Position numbers and translations under genes: made by a program. The notes under the pieces are model-generated. The model ran no database searches and was not told the DNA's origin. It saw nothing but the letters and a program-made list of their open reading frames with translations. From Adiantum capillus-veneris (lineage: Eukaryota; Streptophyta; Polypodiopsida; Polypodiales; Pteridaceae): a DNA stretch of 64,000 nucleotides. Below are positions 45,835 to 57,419 of this stretch, one piece after another. The DNA is taken from positions 38,719,098-38,783,097 of the forward strand of contig CM043962.1 of the NCBI GenBank assembly GCA_014529385.2, read 5' to 3'. Position 1 is the first letter of the stretch. Each line of letters starts with the position of its first letter.

Positions 45835-47646
45835 GCGGTAAGAAAGTTCCGATCATATCTCTTACCTGCACCATTTGTCATTCTCACCATGGAAAACAAT
45901 TTACCATATGTTGTGCAACACATGAGCCCCTCATCTAGGATAGCCAAATGGGTTCTAGAACTTCAAGAGTTCGAATACACTTTTTTTGTGGAAGATAGCA
46001 CAAGGGCAGGTCTTGCAGACATTCTCACATACAAAGTGAGAGAAAGGAAAGAGTCACCAAAGGTAGGAGACAAAGCTACACCACAAAATAATGAGGAGGA
46101 GATGGACAATGCACACATTTTGTGCTTTGATGGAGCTTACCGATGACAACACGATCAGGCAGCAGGGGGGGTTCTTATTCTAAGTCCACAAAGGGAAGTT
46201 CTTGTTAAGAAAGGTATCACCTTGGAAAATGTTCATTCTAATAATGAGGCTGAGTATGTCACCTTAAAGTTGGGGCTTGAAGAATGCAGAAAACTTGGCA
46301 TCGAAAGACTTATAATAAGAGGTGATTCCTTACTAGTTATTAGGCAAATCCAAGGGATATGGAAGTGCAAGAACCCTACTCTAGTGGAGTGGCTTAGACA
46401 GGTGAAGGCTTTGATAAAGAACTTTGAAGCTACACAGGTACAGCATGTTGTGAGAACCCTCAACAAGGAAGCAGATTATCTCGCCAATGCGAATCTTCAG
46501 ATCATGGTGGGAGGTGTGAAGCTCTATGAACCAAAGTACCAAGGCCAAGAGGAATTGAAGGACATCATATTTTTCCTCCAAACTGGTGAGTGCCCTAAAC
46601 ACTTGGATAAAGTGCAAAGGCATAGGTTGGTAAAAAAGGCAACTCCTTACCAACTCATAGGAGATGATCTGTATCATAAAGGGAAAGATTTGGTGCTAAG
46701 AAGGGTGCCCTCTGTTCAAGAAATAGAGAAAATCCTCTTTTCATGCCATGATGATGTCTGTGGGGGTCATTTTTCTCATGATATTACAAACAGGAAGATT
46801 TTGCAAGCAGGGTTTGTTTGGCCAAGTCTACACCGTGATGTCCAGCATTGGTGTAAGTCATGCAAAGGTTGTCAGATTGCTGGAAATCGACGACTCACTT
46901 ACGAACCTCGAGTTCCAATAATTTCGTATGGTCCTTTTGAGAAGTGGGGTGTGGATGCAATAGGCCCCTTACCTCGCACATCTACCGGGAAGGTCTTCAT
47001 CATTGTGGGAGTAGATTACATGACACGATGGGCGGAGGCAGCAAGTACAACACGAATTACAGCCGAGGAGGAGGCACTCCTTCCTATTGAGGTGGAGATT
47101 GCAAGCCTACGCATTCTCTCACGGGGAGCAAAGAGGCCAAAAGAAGCTTTGCAGGAACGAATTTTAGATCTTCAACGACTTGAGCTTGATAGAGAAGAGT
47201 CCATCGACTATTACATTGCCCAAGCCACAAGCCAAAGGGACAAAATCAACAAGAAGCTCAAGGGGAAAGGATTGAAGGAAGGTATGTTGGTTCTTCGCTA
47301 TGATAACCGACTTGATACTCGACTTGACAAAAAGTTTTTGCAAAGATGAGAGGGACCTTTCATGATAAAAACAAAGTTTGGGAATGGTAGTTACAGATTA
47401 GTAGATTTATCAGGAAAACTCCACAAGACCAGAGTCAATGGATGGAGATTAAAGCCCTACTTTCAACGTATCAATCCGTTGATAGGAAGTCATCTACCTA
47501 CATCGTCTAAGCTCCAAATTGGCATGGCTCCCTTCGGCTTGGCAAATGCTCCACCTATTTTTAAAGCTTTGATGTGCAAAGAAGAACCAGCCTTGGAATC
47601 TCAACATATCCAAGGCAACCCTCCCATCTCCGATTTATGGGATTGA
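45835..47646 (+). pseudogene. Element B pol, right piece: RNase H, second RNase H, deleted integrase
   Basis: The frame continues the RNase H cut at 37106 (RKFRSYLLPAPFVIL, KWVLELQEFEYTF), then shows FDGAYR, a TGA at 46144-46146, and AAGGVLI with NNEAEYVTLKLGL, the second RNase H. The integrase zinc module (GGHF, CKSCKGCQ) and the first catalytic Asp (KWGVDAIGPLP) follow. After TRWAEA and RITAEE it jumps to EALLPIEVEIA: compared with element A about 100 residues, holding the second Asp and the Glu, are missing. A second TGA at 47347 replaces the Trp of the KWEGPF module. From about 47500 a short tail includes MAPFGLANAPPIF. The element is dead. Confidence 0.88.
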
Positions 47647-47689
47647 GGTAATGAAAAGCAGGTCTAATGGAGTAAAAGAGTGTATATCA

Positions 47690-47781
47690 CTCCTCCTTTT
47701 TTTTTAGAAAAATAAGAAAAAAAAAAAGAAAAAAGAAAGAAAAGAAAAAAAAGAAAAAAAAAGAAAAAAAGAAAAAAAAAC
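47690..47781. repeat. Long A/G (purine) tract
   Basis: About 90 bases of almost pure A with regularly spaced G lie between the element B pol remnant and its polypurine tract at 47819-47830. It may be an expanded polypurine or simple-sequence stretch. Confidence 0.8.
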
Positions 47782-47830
47782 TCTTTTGTTTCATCTAAGA
47801 GCATGAATGATCCTAGATGAAGGGGGAGGG

Positions 47831-49818
47831 CTAATATGAGTAGCGTTAAATGGTAACCGTGCATTTGCACTACATTTCTACTCAAATGTATATATTTTTT
47901 ATCAAAGTTTTAACCTAGTGTTCATTCTCTCTTTCCGTAATAGCCTTTTTCCATACAAACACCTTACCCTTCTCAGATCTTTATGCATCTACATCATATT
48001 TCTCTCTTCATGCTAAATGTAAATAGTAAACTTAATTCTACTCTCCTAGTTTTTTACAGTATATTCTTTTAACTAATTACCTTTACTAATTTAAATAGCT
48101 ATCTACATCCCATAATTTGTAAATAGATAATTTATGGGCACTTATCTTACCCATCTTCTCTCAAGGGTAGGGTTAACCTTGTAGGCCTTCCCTTCCCCAC
48201 CACTATGTGACCCAAGTCTTGGATCATTTACTTGTGCTGGTCAACAAATCTTAAATATAATGTATATCCCCAATAAATCAAACTTTATTGGAGCCCACCT
48301 CATTTGTTTAAGGTGGATTCTCTTTTGAAAAAGCATGCTACACCTTGGATGCATGCTAAAGGGGCCCTGCAAGGAGACTTTGTTCAAAAGGTGTTTTGGA
48401 TGCATCTTGAACGTCTTAGCTCGTGGGTATACTTGAGGAACACTCCAAAATCAGCTTAAACACTTTGAGAAGGTCAACTTTGCCTTTTACAACACCCAAT
48501 TCTGAGTTACGGGCTGAAAGTTATGGTGAAAACAAGGTGCTGCGGACACTGTTACTGCAGGTCAAAGTTACAATCAGGTAAACCAAAAAGGTGAAAAGTT
48601 TTCTTGACTTCTTCAACATTCTAAAATACCAATGGGGAGTTAAAAAACCACTTGCATGTGGAGGGGTCGGCTCAAGATGCTTCCAAAGACACAACAAACA
48701 AGATGGGGACACTCTGCAGGGGCCACTGGAGGGACATCATGGTGGGGCCCACATACATTATCAACCCTCATGGAGCCTCCACGACCTAAAAGGCTATTTT
48801 TAATGAAAAAATAAGTCCCTTATTTGCATAATTGAAGGAATGGTCAAAAGGGAACTTAACTATGGTTAATTACCTACCCTAGTCAAGTTTAACCTAACCC
48901 AAGGTCTTGTACAACTATAAAAAGGCCCTTTGGCAAGCACAAAAATACACACACCTACTCCATTGCTGCAAATAAGCTCCTCTAAGGTTAGGGAAGCCCT
49001 AATCTCTCTCTCCTCTTGTCTCCCTATCCATTTCCTAAGCTCGCTATCATAAGCGGCACCATAGAGAGAGCATCAATATGCTATTGCTACCATTCTCTTG
49101 CAAACATTTCTCTTATCGTACTCATCCCTAAATAAGGATTGTAGATTCTATATGAGAGCAAGGATATCAAGTTCAATGATCTATCTCATGGTTTGATCAA
49201 CAAATTGTTGCAATTGGGGTGTCGTCGTCACACTTTTGCTCTAAACGCATGTAAAATTGGTAAGCCTATCTTGGCAGCTTTTCATATTTTGTGCTCATTG
49301 GGTTGCTTGTTTGTTGAGAAAGTTTTTTGTGCACCATGGTGTCTATTTACTTGGCTTCTCTCCTTATGTTGTGTGTAAGTAAGTCTTGGGGCTGCATAGA
49401 TGGAGAAGAGCTCTCTATGCATGCCGCCTTATGTGTGTAAGTAGTCTCTTCTTTTGGGAAAGGAAAGGAGTTGTCAAGTATTTGTGCATTGTGGTGTTTT
49501 GAGTTTTGAGGTTTTGTGATTGCTTTTCTTAGAAGTATATGAGCACTAATATGGTGAAGGTCAATCTTTGCATGTGAGTTTGTGCAGCGTTCAAAGGGAT
49601 TGCTTAAGGAGTGTGTGTTGAATGGTTGAAGGGCATTTTGTGTTGAAGCACATAAGGAAGGTGTGAGTGTGTGTGTGTTGTATATGGTTTGTTTTGGTTT
49701 CCTTCTTTCTCCATAAAAGAGGGTGGTGCCCCTAAGAAATATGCGTGTGTAGGGTCTCACGGAGTGGTTGTCTGGTGGGAGCCTTGAGTTGAGCCCCATC
49801 TCAAAAAATCCGCTCTCA
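47831..49818 (+). repeat. Probable 3' LTR of element B
   Basis: The stretch follows a clean polypurine tract (GAAGGGGGAGGG, 47819-47830) and ends CCGCTCTCA where the neighbouring Helitron-like frame loses its homology. The end resembles that of the element A LTR (CCGCTCACA). A TATA box lies inside at 48916. There is no second copy in the window to prove it, because the 5' half of element B is missing. No coding frame is convincing in it. Confidence 0.5.
48916..48925 (+). promoter_or_regulatory. TATA box in the element B LTR
   Basis: TATAAAAAGG is followed about 30 bases later by a pyrimidine/adenine-rich stretch (CACAAAAATACACACACC), a likely transcription start region. Confidence 0.5.
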
Positions 49819-51585
49819 CTAGCTTGAACATCTTTTGCTTGCAATTGCTTGCCACAGAGTTTTTCCTTGCGTAGGCGCACCCATATAGATCCAAGCACTT
49901 TTACAATAATAATTTTCATTGTTTTAAAGAACAAATTTTCAATGTTGCTTGGAAATCGTCTATCCACATTTTTAAGCTCCCATTGTGCTACTTTTTGGTA
50001 TGTTTTCTTCACCAACACATGATACTTTCTTCTCTGACCAAAAAACAATGTTGGGAATGACAACTCCTCACAAGATTCATCATCTAAAATGCTTAGAGGG
50101 TTGAATCCCTCACAAAGCACTATACTTGCAACTTGTGAATTATGGTCCACAACTTGTTGAGTGGAGTAGATACCATGTACCAAAGTGTCCGTAGAACCAT
50201 TCTCCTCTTCAAGATCTTCTTGGTGTGGACTGCGACACACATCTGCACGGAGCGTGAAATTAGATGACCAAGACATATCAATTGTAACACCATGATCAAT
50301 GTACAAGGGAGTGCTCAATAGGTCAACCAAAGCTTGAAGTACACAATTTGGCCGCACAATGCCACTCAAGTAGGCATGATCGTAATCAAGCTTGCACTTA
50401 ATCTCAACTAGAATTGAAGCTTGATCACTAGAGAAGCGTGGCAACACTCTTTGTACTCTTGACAAGTCTTCCATTACATTCACAATGCTTCTGTGTAAAC
50501 CGAATTGTATGCGCAAAGATACAAGAGGATCAAGATACAATCTTTTACTTTCTGCCCACAAAATGAGATCTCTTGCCATTTTACAAAAATTATAGTCTAA
50601 CGAGGAGCAACACAACTAAGCACCTTTGAAAGCAGTGACATGGCCCGACTTGTCAATAATGAACCAACCAGCCTTCTTAAAGTTGAAGAGCGAAGATTTT
50701 AACTCCACTAACCTTTGCTCGAAGAGATGCAGAAATGGACGAGAGAATCCAAGCACACAGTCGACTACAGCACCTTGTAAAATAACACCAACAGCCTCTC
50801 CGTCTTGAGGATATAATTTGGCAGGTAACACTGGTTACTTATTGATTGTAGATTTTCTTCCACAACAGTAGCAAAATGGGTTGCTAGCTTGGTGGCTTAC
50901 ATTAAAACCTTTGCACGTGTCACAAGAAAACTCCACATCCAAGCTGTTCACACTTACAATCTCCAAAGTTCCAAACACCTACCAATTTCACATTTCCCAA
51001 TGAGAATAATAGAGATTTTTATTTGATATGCACTCACAAAAATTAGCTTCTTCCCAAAGCCTAAATTTGAGACTTGTTTAAATGCAAGTATTCTTGGAAG
51101 ACATTAGCCAATGCATGAGGCAGTGGACACAAGATTGTAGCATCGACAACTGTTAGAGTGTTTGATAGGTGCTTGAAGACATTGATGTTACGAGCAACAC
51201 AAGTGTAAAATCCCTTTTCTTTGACCTCATTGACCATAAGTTGATAGTCGAGGCGCTACGTTGGGACAAAGAGAAGCTGCCATAAACACAAACTTGAGAA
51301 AAAAAAAATGCACTACTACTTTAAAGGTTGCTTAAAACTTACGCTACATTGATCGCTTGTTGACGGCCCATCAACAATAGTCAATCGAAAACTAGGAGTG
51401 CCATCACTTCTAGTTGCATTCTCTATTTTGACAACAATGAACGCAATAGTCGACATAGACTCGCTAGCATTACAACTTTGGGACAACAGCTCTTTGATCT
51501 TCTGCTCTAGATAAAGGTAGAGGCAGCACTCGAAAGGCTCTGCCTTAACAACCAAAGTGGTTGCATCTACATACAAAGCCCGCAA
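49819..51585 (-). pseudogene. Helitron-type Rep/helicase N-terminal remnant
   Basis: On the minus strand a broken reading frame shows a possible exon 51585-51343 (OB-fold-like strands, donor AGC|GTAAGT), a zinc-finger-like CDTC-(x)15-CYCC near 50900, and a longer frame to 49819. The last part reads EELSFPTLFFGQRRKYH, then AQWELKNVDRRFPSNIENLFFK and RLRKEKLCGKQLQAKDVQ, which resembles the region just upstream of the Rep domain in Helitron-like Rep/helicase proteins. In-frame stops occur at 50614-50616 (TAG) and 50835 (TAA). The frame is cut on the left by the element B LTR and on the right by an AT-rich unit, so neither end of the protein remains. The family assignment is from memory. Confidence 0.45.
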
Positions 51586-54359
51586 TGTAAGGTTTCCAGT
51601 TTCTGAAACCTTAAAGATTGTATAAAGCTTAATCAAACTGATATGATTATTGAAAAAGCAATGTAGAATTGTCCGACGGTGACAAATATTGGCATTTTTG
51701 GAATCTTAAGCACAACAAAGTCCGGGCTAGAAATTTTCAGAACAGAATTCTGATAAAATCTGGAAAAGTTACGGGCTTTGAAAGGTTACACTATGAATTT
51801 AATTAGTTAAGTAAATTTCAATGGTTTCAGTAATTATCATTAATAAAGACTTTCTTATCCTAGAAATTACTGATATTTCTATTTCATTATAAAAAATCTG
51901 AAATTAGTAAAAATTAATTCTGGAAGCTAGGGGGGACTGTGTGGAGCTGTGGGGAACCTGCTCGGGACTAGATTTAGCAACAGGGGACGTTTTTGGAGCT
52001 GTAGGATTGCTTGGGATGCAAGTTATAGCCATTCCAGCCTGTGAGGACCCAAAAACCTATAAATATGACCCTTGCTTCACAATTTCAGGGAGACTCGGAG
52101 CCTTGGCACATTCTCTCTCATCTAGAAAGGCCTAGCTCTAGTTGGTTAATTAAACAGTAATTAGTCCTAATCTTTCTTAATTAGTAAAGCTAGGTTAACC
52201 TATTTTCTTAATAAATTGAAGATTAATCCTATGTATACTCAAAAATCCTCTCTTAATTAAATATTCTTTGCTAATTATTGTGATTAAGCTTAGGGATATT
52301 AAGCTAATTAAGTATTATATCATATTAGGGTTGAAATTATCCATTTTAACCATAAATTAATGGAAATTATATTAATTAGGTTTAGATAAAGTTGAGATAA
52401 TTATCAAAGCTTTGTTAGACTATCATTATGCTAGAAAAATTATCTTATAATATTTTGAGTAATTTCCATAATTAATTAAGCAGAGTTACACTGTTTTTGA
52501 GAGAAAAATAAAGAGAGAAATGATCAAATTGATTCAAAATGCGTTAAGATAATTATCAAGGTTAATCACATCTTAGGGAACCCATAATAATTATGTTAAC
52601 CACAGATAATTAGTTTACCTAATTATATTAGCAAAATTACAATAATCTTAGAACCAATTAAAAGGGGAAAAATAGCAAATTGATTGAAAATACTTTGAGA
52701 TATTTATGAGAGGTTGATCACATCTTAAAAAACCCAGGATAATTATGTTAATCTCAGATAATTACTTTACCTAATTATGTTAGTAGAATTACAATGGTTT
52801 TAGGACAAATTAAAAGGGGGAAAAAAGCAATTTGATTCAAAATGCTTTGAGATATTTGTCAGAGGTTAATCACATCTTAGAGAGCATGTGATAATTATGT
52901 TAACCTCAAATAACTAGTTTACCTAGTTATCTTAACAGAATTATACTGCTTTTAGGACAAATTAAAAGGGGGAAAACAACAAATTGTTTCAAAATGCTTT
53001 GTGATAATTATCAGAGGTGAATCACATTTTTTGGAACCCATGATATTTATCTTAATCTCAGATAATTAGTATAACTAATTATCTCAATAGAATTACACTA
53101 TTTTTAGGGAAAAATACAAAGGAAAAAATATGAAACTAATCCAAAATACTTTGACATAAATATCAGAGGTAAACCACATGTTATGAAACGTGTGATAATT
53201 ATCTTAACCTTAGATAATCAGTTTAACTAATTATGTAAGCAAAATTACACTGTTTTTAGAGGGAAATAAAAAGGGGAAATTAACAAATTAACCCAAGAAT
53301 ATTTGAGATAATTATCAGAGGTAAATTACATCTTAAGTAACCCATGATATTTATCTTAATCATAAATAATTATTTTAGATAATTATCCTAGTAGAAAACC
53401 ACTATTATTGAGGGTAAATTAAAGGGGGAATTAGTAAATCATGTGCTATGATTATATGCTATTTATCAAAGATATATTATAGGATAAAGAGGTCGTGATA
53501 ATCATGTCTAGGTTAGAAAAGTAGTATAGATATTTATCTAAGTCAAATTATATTAATTTTAATTAAAAACTAAAGGGAAAAACTAGTAAATCATGTGCTA
53601 TGATTACATGCTATTTATCAGAGCTAGATTATAGGATAAAGAGGTCGTGATATCTATGTCAAGGTTAGAAAAGTAGTATAGATATTTATCTAAGTCAAAT
53701 TATACTAATTCTAGCTAAAAACTAGAGAGGAAAATTAGTAAATTATGCTATATGATTACATGCTATTTATCAGAGCTAAATTACATGATGAAAAGGCCGT
53801 GATAATTATGTCAAGGTTAGAAACTTAGTATAGATATACTAATTCTGGTTGAAATTAAAAGGGAAAAATTAGTATATCATGCTATATGATTACCTTCTAT
53901 TTATCAAAGTTAGCTTACATAATAAAGAGGCCATGATAATTATGTCAAGGTTAGAAAAGTAGTACAAATATTTATTTAAGTCAAATTATCCTAATTTTAG
54001 CTGAAAATTGAAGATGCAGATTATATAATTAAGCTGGAAAATAATAAGATAATTGCCAAAGATAAAAAATATCCTTATCTACTTGTGATAATTATACCAT
54101 AATTTATTAGTAAGTTTTGAAAATTATAATTGACTAAAAGTCCTATTTTTGGCCAAAGATTAATTAAAATAAATAGACTTTGCGATCAAAAGTCTTTAAG
54201 AAAATTATAGTAAGTGTAAATCTATGATATAAGTTGAGGAAAGGAAACCATTAAGATAAAATAAATAGAATAAATATTAAGTTCAAAATAAGTAGATTCC
54301 AAGCATAAAATTCGATGGAAAAAATTAGAAAAAAGTATAGAAAATTAAGTTGGGGTGAT
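51586..54359 (+). repeat. AT-rich LTR-like unit, copy 1
   Basis: It starts TGTAAGGTTTCCAG, has a TATA box (TATAAATA, 52058-52065) about 470 bases in, and then runs for over 2 kb as AT-rich DNA with internal subrepeats of about 170-190 bp. These share phrases such as GATAATTATGTTAACCTCAG and TTACACTGTTTTTAGG, and further on CATGCTATTTATCAGAGCTA. A second copy follows directly. It interrupts the Helitron-like remnant at 51586. I infer a long LTR of an unidentified element. Confidence 0.7.
52058..52065 (+). promoter_or_regulatory. TATA box of AT-rich unit 1
   Basis: TATAAATA lies in a locally GC-richer stretch, before GACCCTTGCTTCACAATTTC. The same arrangement recurs in unit 2, so it predates the duplication. 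Confidence 0.55.
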
Positions 54360-57210
54360 TGTAAGGTTTCCAGTTTTTGAAACCTTAAAGATTGTATAAA
54401 GCTTACTCAAACTAATATGATTATTGAAAAAGCAATGTAGAATTGTCCGACCATGGCAAATATTGGTATTTTTGGAATCTTAAGCACAACAAACTTCGGG
54501 CTAGAAATTTTCAGAACAGAATTCTGATAAAATCTGGAATCTAATTAGTTAAGTAACATTGGATGGTTTCAGTAATTATTATTAATAAAGACTTTCTTAT
54601 CCTAAGGTTCTAGAAATTACTGATATTTCCAATTTTCATCATTAAAAATCAGTGAAATTAGTAAAAATCGATTCTGGAAGCTAGGGGGGCTGTGTGGAGC
54701 TGTGGGAAACCTACCCGAGACTAGATTTAGTAGCAGGGGACGTTTTTGGAGCTGTAGGGCTGCTTGGGATGCAAGTTACTGCCATTTTTCACCCTGTGAG
54801 TGCCCAGAAACCTATAAATATGACCTTGCTTCACAATTTCTATAAGACTAGGAACCTTGGCACATTCTCTATCGTCTAGAGAGACCTCTACGCAGAAATC
54901 ACTAGAGATCAAGCTCTAGTTGGTTAATTAAACAATAATTAGCCCTAATCTTTCTTAATTAGCAAAGCTAGGTTAACTTATTTTTTTAATAAATTGAAGA
55001 TTAATCCTATGTATACTAAAAAATCATCTCTTAATTAAATATTCTTTGCTGATTATTGCAATTAAGATTATGGATATTAAGCTAATTAATTATTATATCA
55101 TATTAGGACTGAAATTATCCATTTTAATCATAAATTAATGAAAATTATACTAATTAAGTTGAGATAATTATCAGAGCTGTGTTAAACTGTCATTATGCTA
55201 GGAAAATATCTTATAATTTTTTGAGTAATTTTCATAATTAAAGGAGAATTACACTCTTTTTGAGAGAAAAATAAAGGGAAAAATGATCAAATTGATTCAA
55301 AATGCTTTAAGATAATTATCAAAAGTTAATTACATCTTAGAAAACCCGTAATAATTATGTTAACCTCAGATAACTAGTTTACCTAATTATCTTAGCAAAA
55401 TTACACTGTTTTTGGGACAAATTAAAAGGGAGAAAATAGCAAATTGATTCAAAATACTTTGAGATATTTATCAAAGGTTGATCACATCTTAGGGAACCCA
55501 TGATAATTATGTTAATCTCAGAATTAGTTTACCTCATTATCTTAGCATAATTACACTAATTTTATGACAAATTAAAAAAGGGAAAATAGCAATTTGATTC
55601 AAAATTCTTTGAGATATCTGTCAAAGGTTAATCACATCTTAGAGAACCTGTGATAATTATGTTAACCTCAAATAATTAGTTTACCTAATTATCCTAGCAT
55701 AATTACACTATTTTTAATGACAAATTAAAAGGGAAAAATAGCAATTTGATTCAAAATGCTTTGAGATATTTATTAGAGGTCAATCACATCTTAGGGAACT
55801 CTTGATAAATATGTTAGCCTCATATAATTAGTTTACCTAATTATCTTAGCAGAATTACACTGATTTTAAGACAAATTAAAAGGAAGAAAATAATAAATTG
55901 ATCCGAAATGCTTTGAGATAATTATCAGAGGTAAATCACATCTTTTGGAACCGACGATATTTATCTTGATCTCAGATAGATAGTCAATAGAATTACACTG
56001 TTTTTAGAAGAAAATAGAAAAAGAAAAATATGAAACTAATTCAAAATGCTTTGAGATAAATATCAGAGGTGATAATTATCTGTCAGCAGAACTACACTAT
56101 TTTTAGGGGAAAATAAAACAGAGAAATTAGCAAATTAACCCAAGAATCTTTGAGATAATTATCAAAGGTAAATTACATCTTAAGTAACCCATGATAATTA
56201 CTGTAACCACAGATAACTATTTTAGATAATTATCCTAGTAGAAAACCACTATTATTGAGGGTAAATTAAAGGGAGAAATTAGTAAATCATGTGCTATGAT
56301 TACATGCTATTTATCAAAGATAGATTATAAGATAAAGAGGGCGCCATGATAATTATTTAAGGGTTAGAAAAGTAGTAAAGATATTTATCTAAGTCAAATT
56401 ATACTAATTCTAGTTAAAAACTAAAGGGGGAAATTAGTAAATCATGTGCTATGATTACATGCTATTTATCAGAGCTAGATTATATGATAAAGAGGCCGTG
56501 ATAATTACGTCAAGGTTAGAAAAGTAGTAAAGATATTTATCTAAGTCAAATTATACTAATTCAAGCTAAAAACTAGGAAGGAAAATAGTAAATCATGCTA
56601 TATGATTACATGCTATTTATCAGAGCTAGATTACATGATGAAAAGGCCGCGATAATTATGTTAATGTTAGAAACTTAGTATAGATATTTATCTAAGTCAA
56701 AATATACTAATTGTGATTGAAATTAAAAGGAGGAAATTAGTAAATCGTGCTATATGATTACCTTCTATTTATCAGAGTTAGCTTATATAATAAAGAGGGC
56801 GTGATAATTATGTCAAGGTTAGAAAAGTAGTATAAATATTTATTTAAGTCAAATTATCCTAATTTTAGCTGAAAATTGAAGATGGAAATTACATAATTAA
56901 GTTGAAAAATAATAAGATAATTACTAGAGATCAAAAATCTCCTTATCTACTTGTGATAATTATACCATAAATTATTAGTAAGTTTAAAAAATTAAAAGAC
57001 CTATTTTTTGTCAAAGATTAATTAAAATAAATAGACTTTACGATCAAAAGTTTTTAAGAAAATTGTAGTAAATATAAACCTATGATATAAGCTGAGAAAA
57101 TAAAACCATTAAGATAAACTAAATAGAATAAATATTAAGCTCAAAATAAGTAGATTCCAAGCTTAAAATTTGATGGAAAAAATTAGGAAAAAGATATAGA
57201 AAATTATAAG
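54360..57210 (+). repeat. AT-rich LTR-like unit, copy 2
   Basis: Head-to-tail with copy 1 at an offset of 2774 bp. It has the same start, TATA box (54813-54820) and subrepeats, with many small differences. Its right end runs past where copy 1 stops, so copy 1 appears cut short by the junction. The right limit is approximate. Confidence 0.7.
54813..54820 (+). promoter_or_regulatory. TATA box of AT-rich unit 2
   Basis: TATAAATA in the same context as in unit 1 (followed by TGACC and CTTGCTTCACAATTTC). Confidence 0.55.
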
Positions 57211-57419
57211 AAAATTAGGAGAGCTTAAAAAACCCTTAGGGAAGCTGTGGAAAAAGTTATCATGCCTTTATAAAAAAATAAGAAATTATTAAGTCAAGAA
57301 TTTACCAATTAAAACTACAAATTTAACCTTGGATGGGTTACGGTTGAATACAAAGGTTAAGTCTAGATTTCAAATAATGTACCTAATGATTAGACGTTCT
57401 TTTTATAAGAAATAAGAAG

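Noticed and set aside
48591-49378. Short plus-strand open frames between 48.6 and 49.4 kb
   Set aside because: They fall within the inferred LTR of element B and show no domain.
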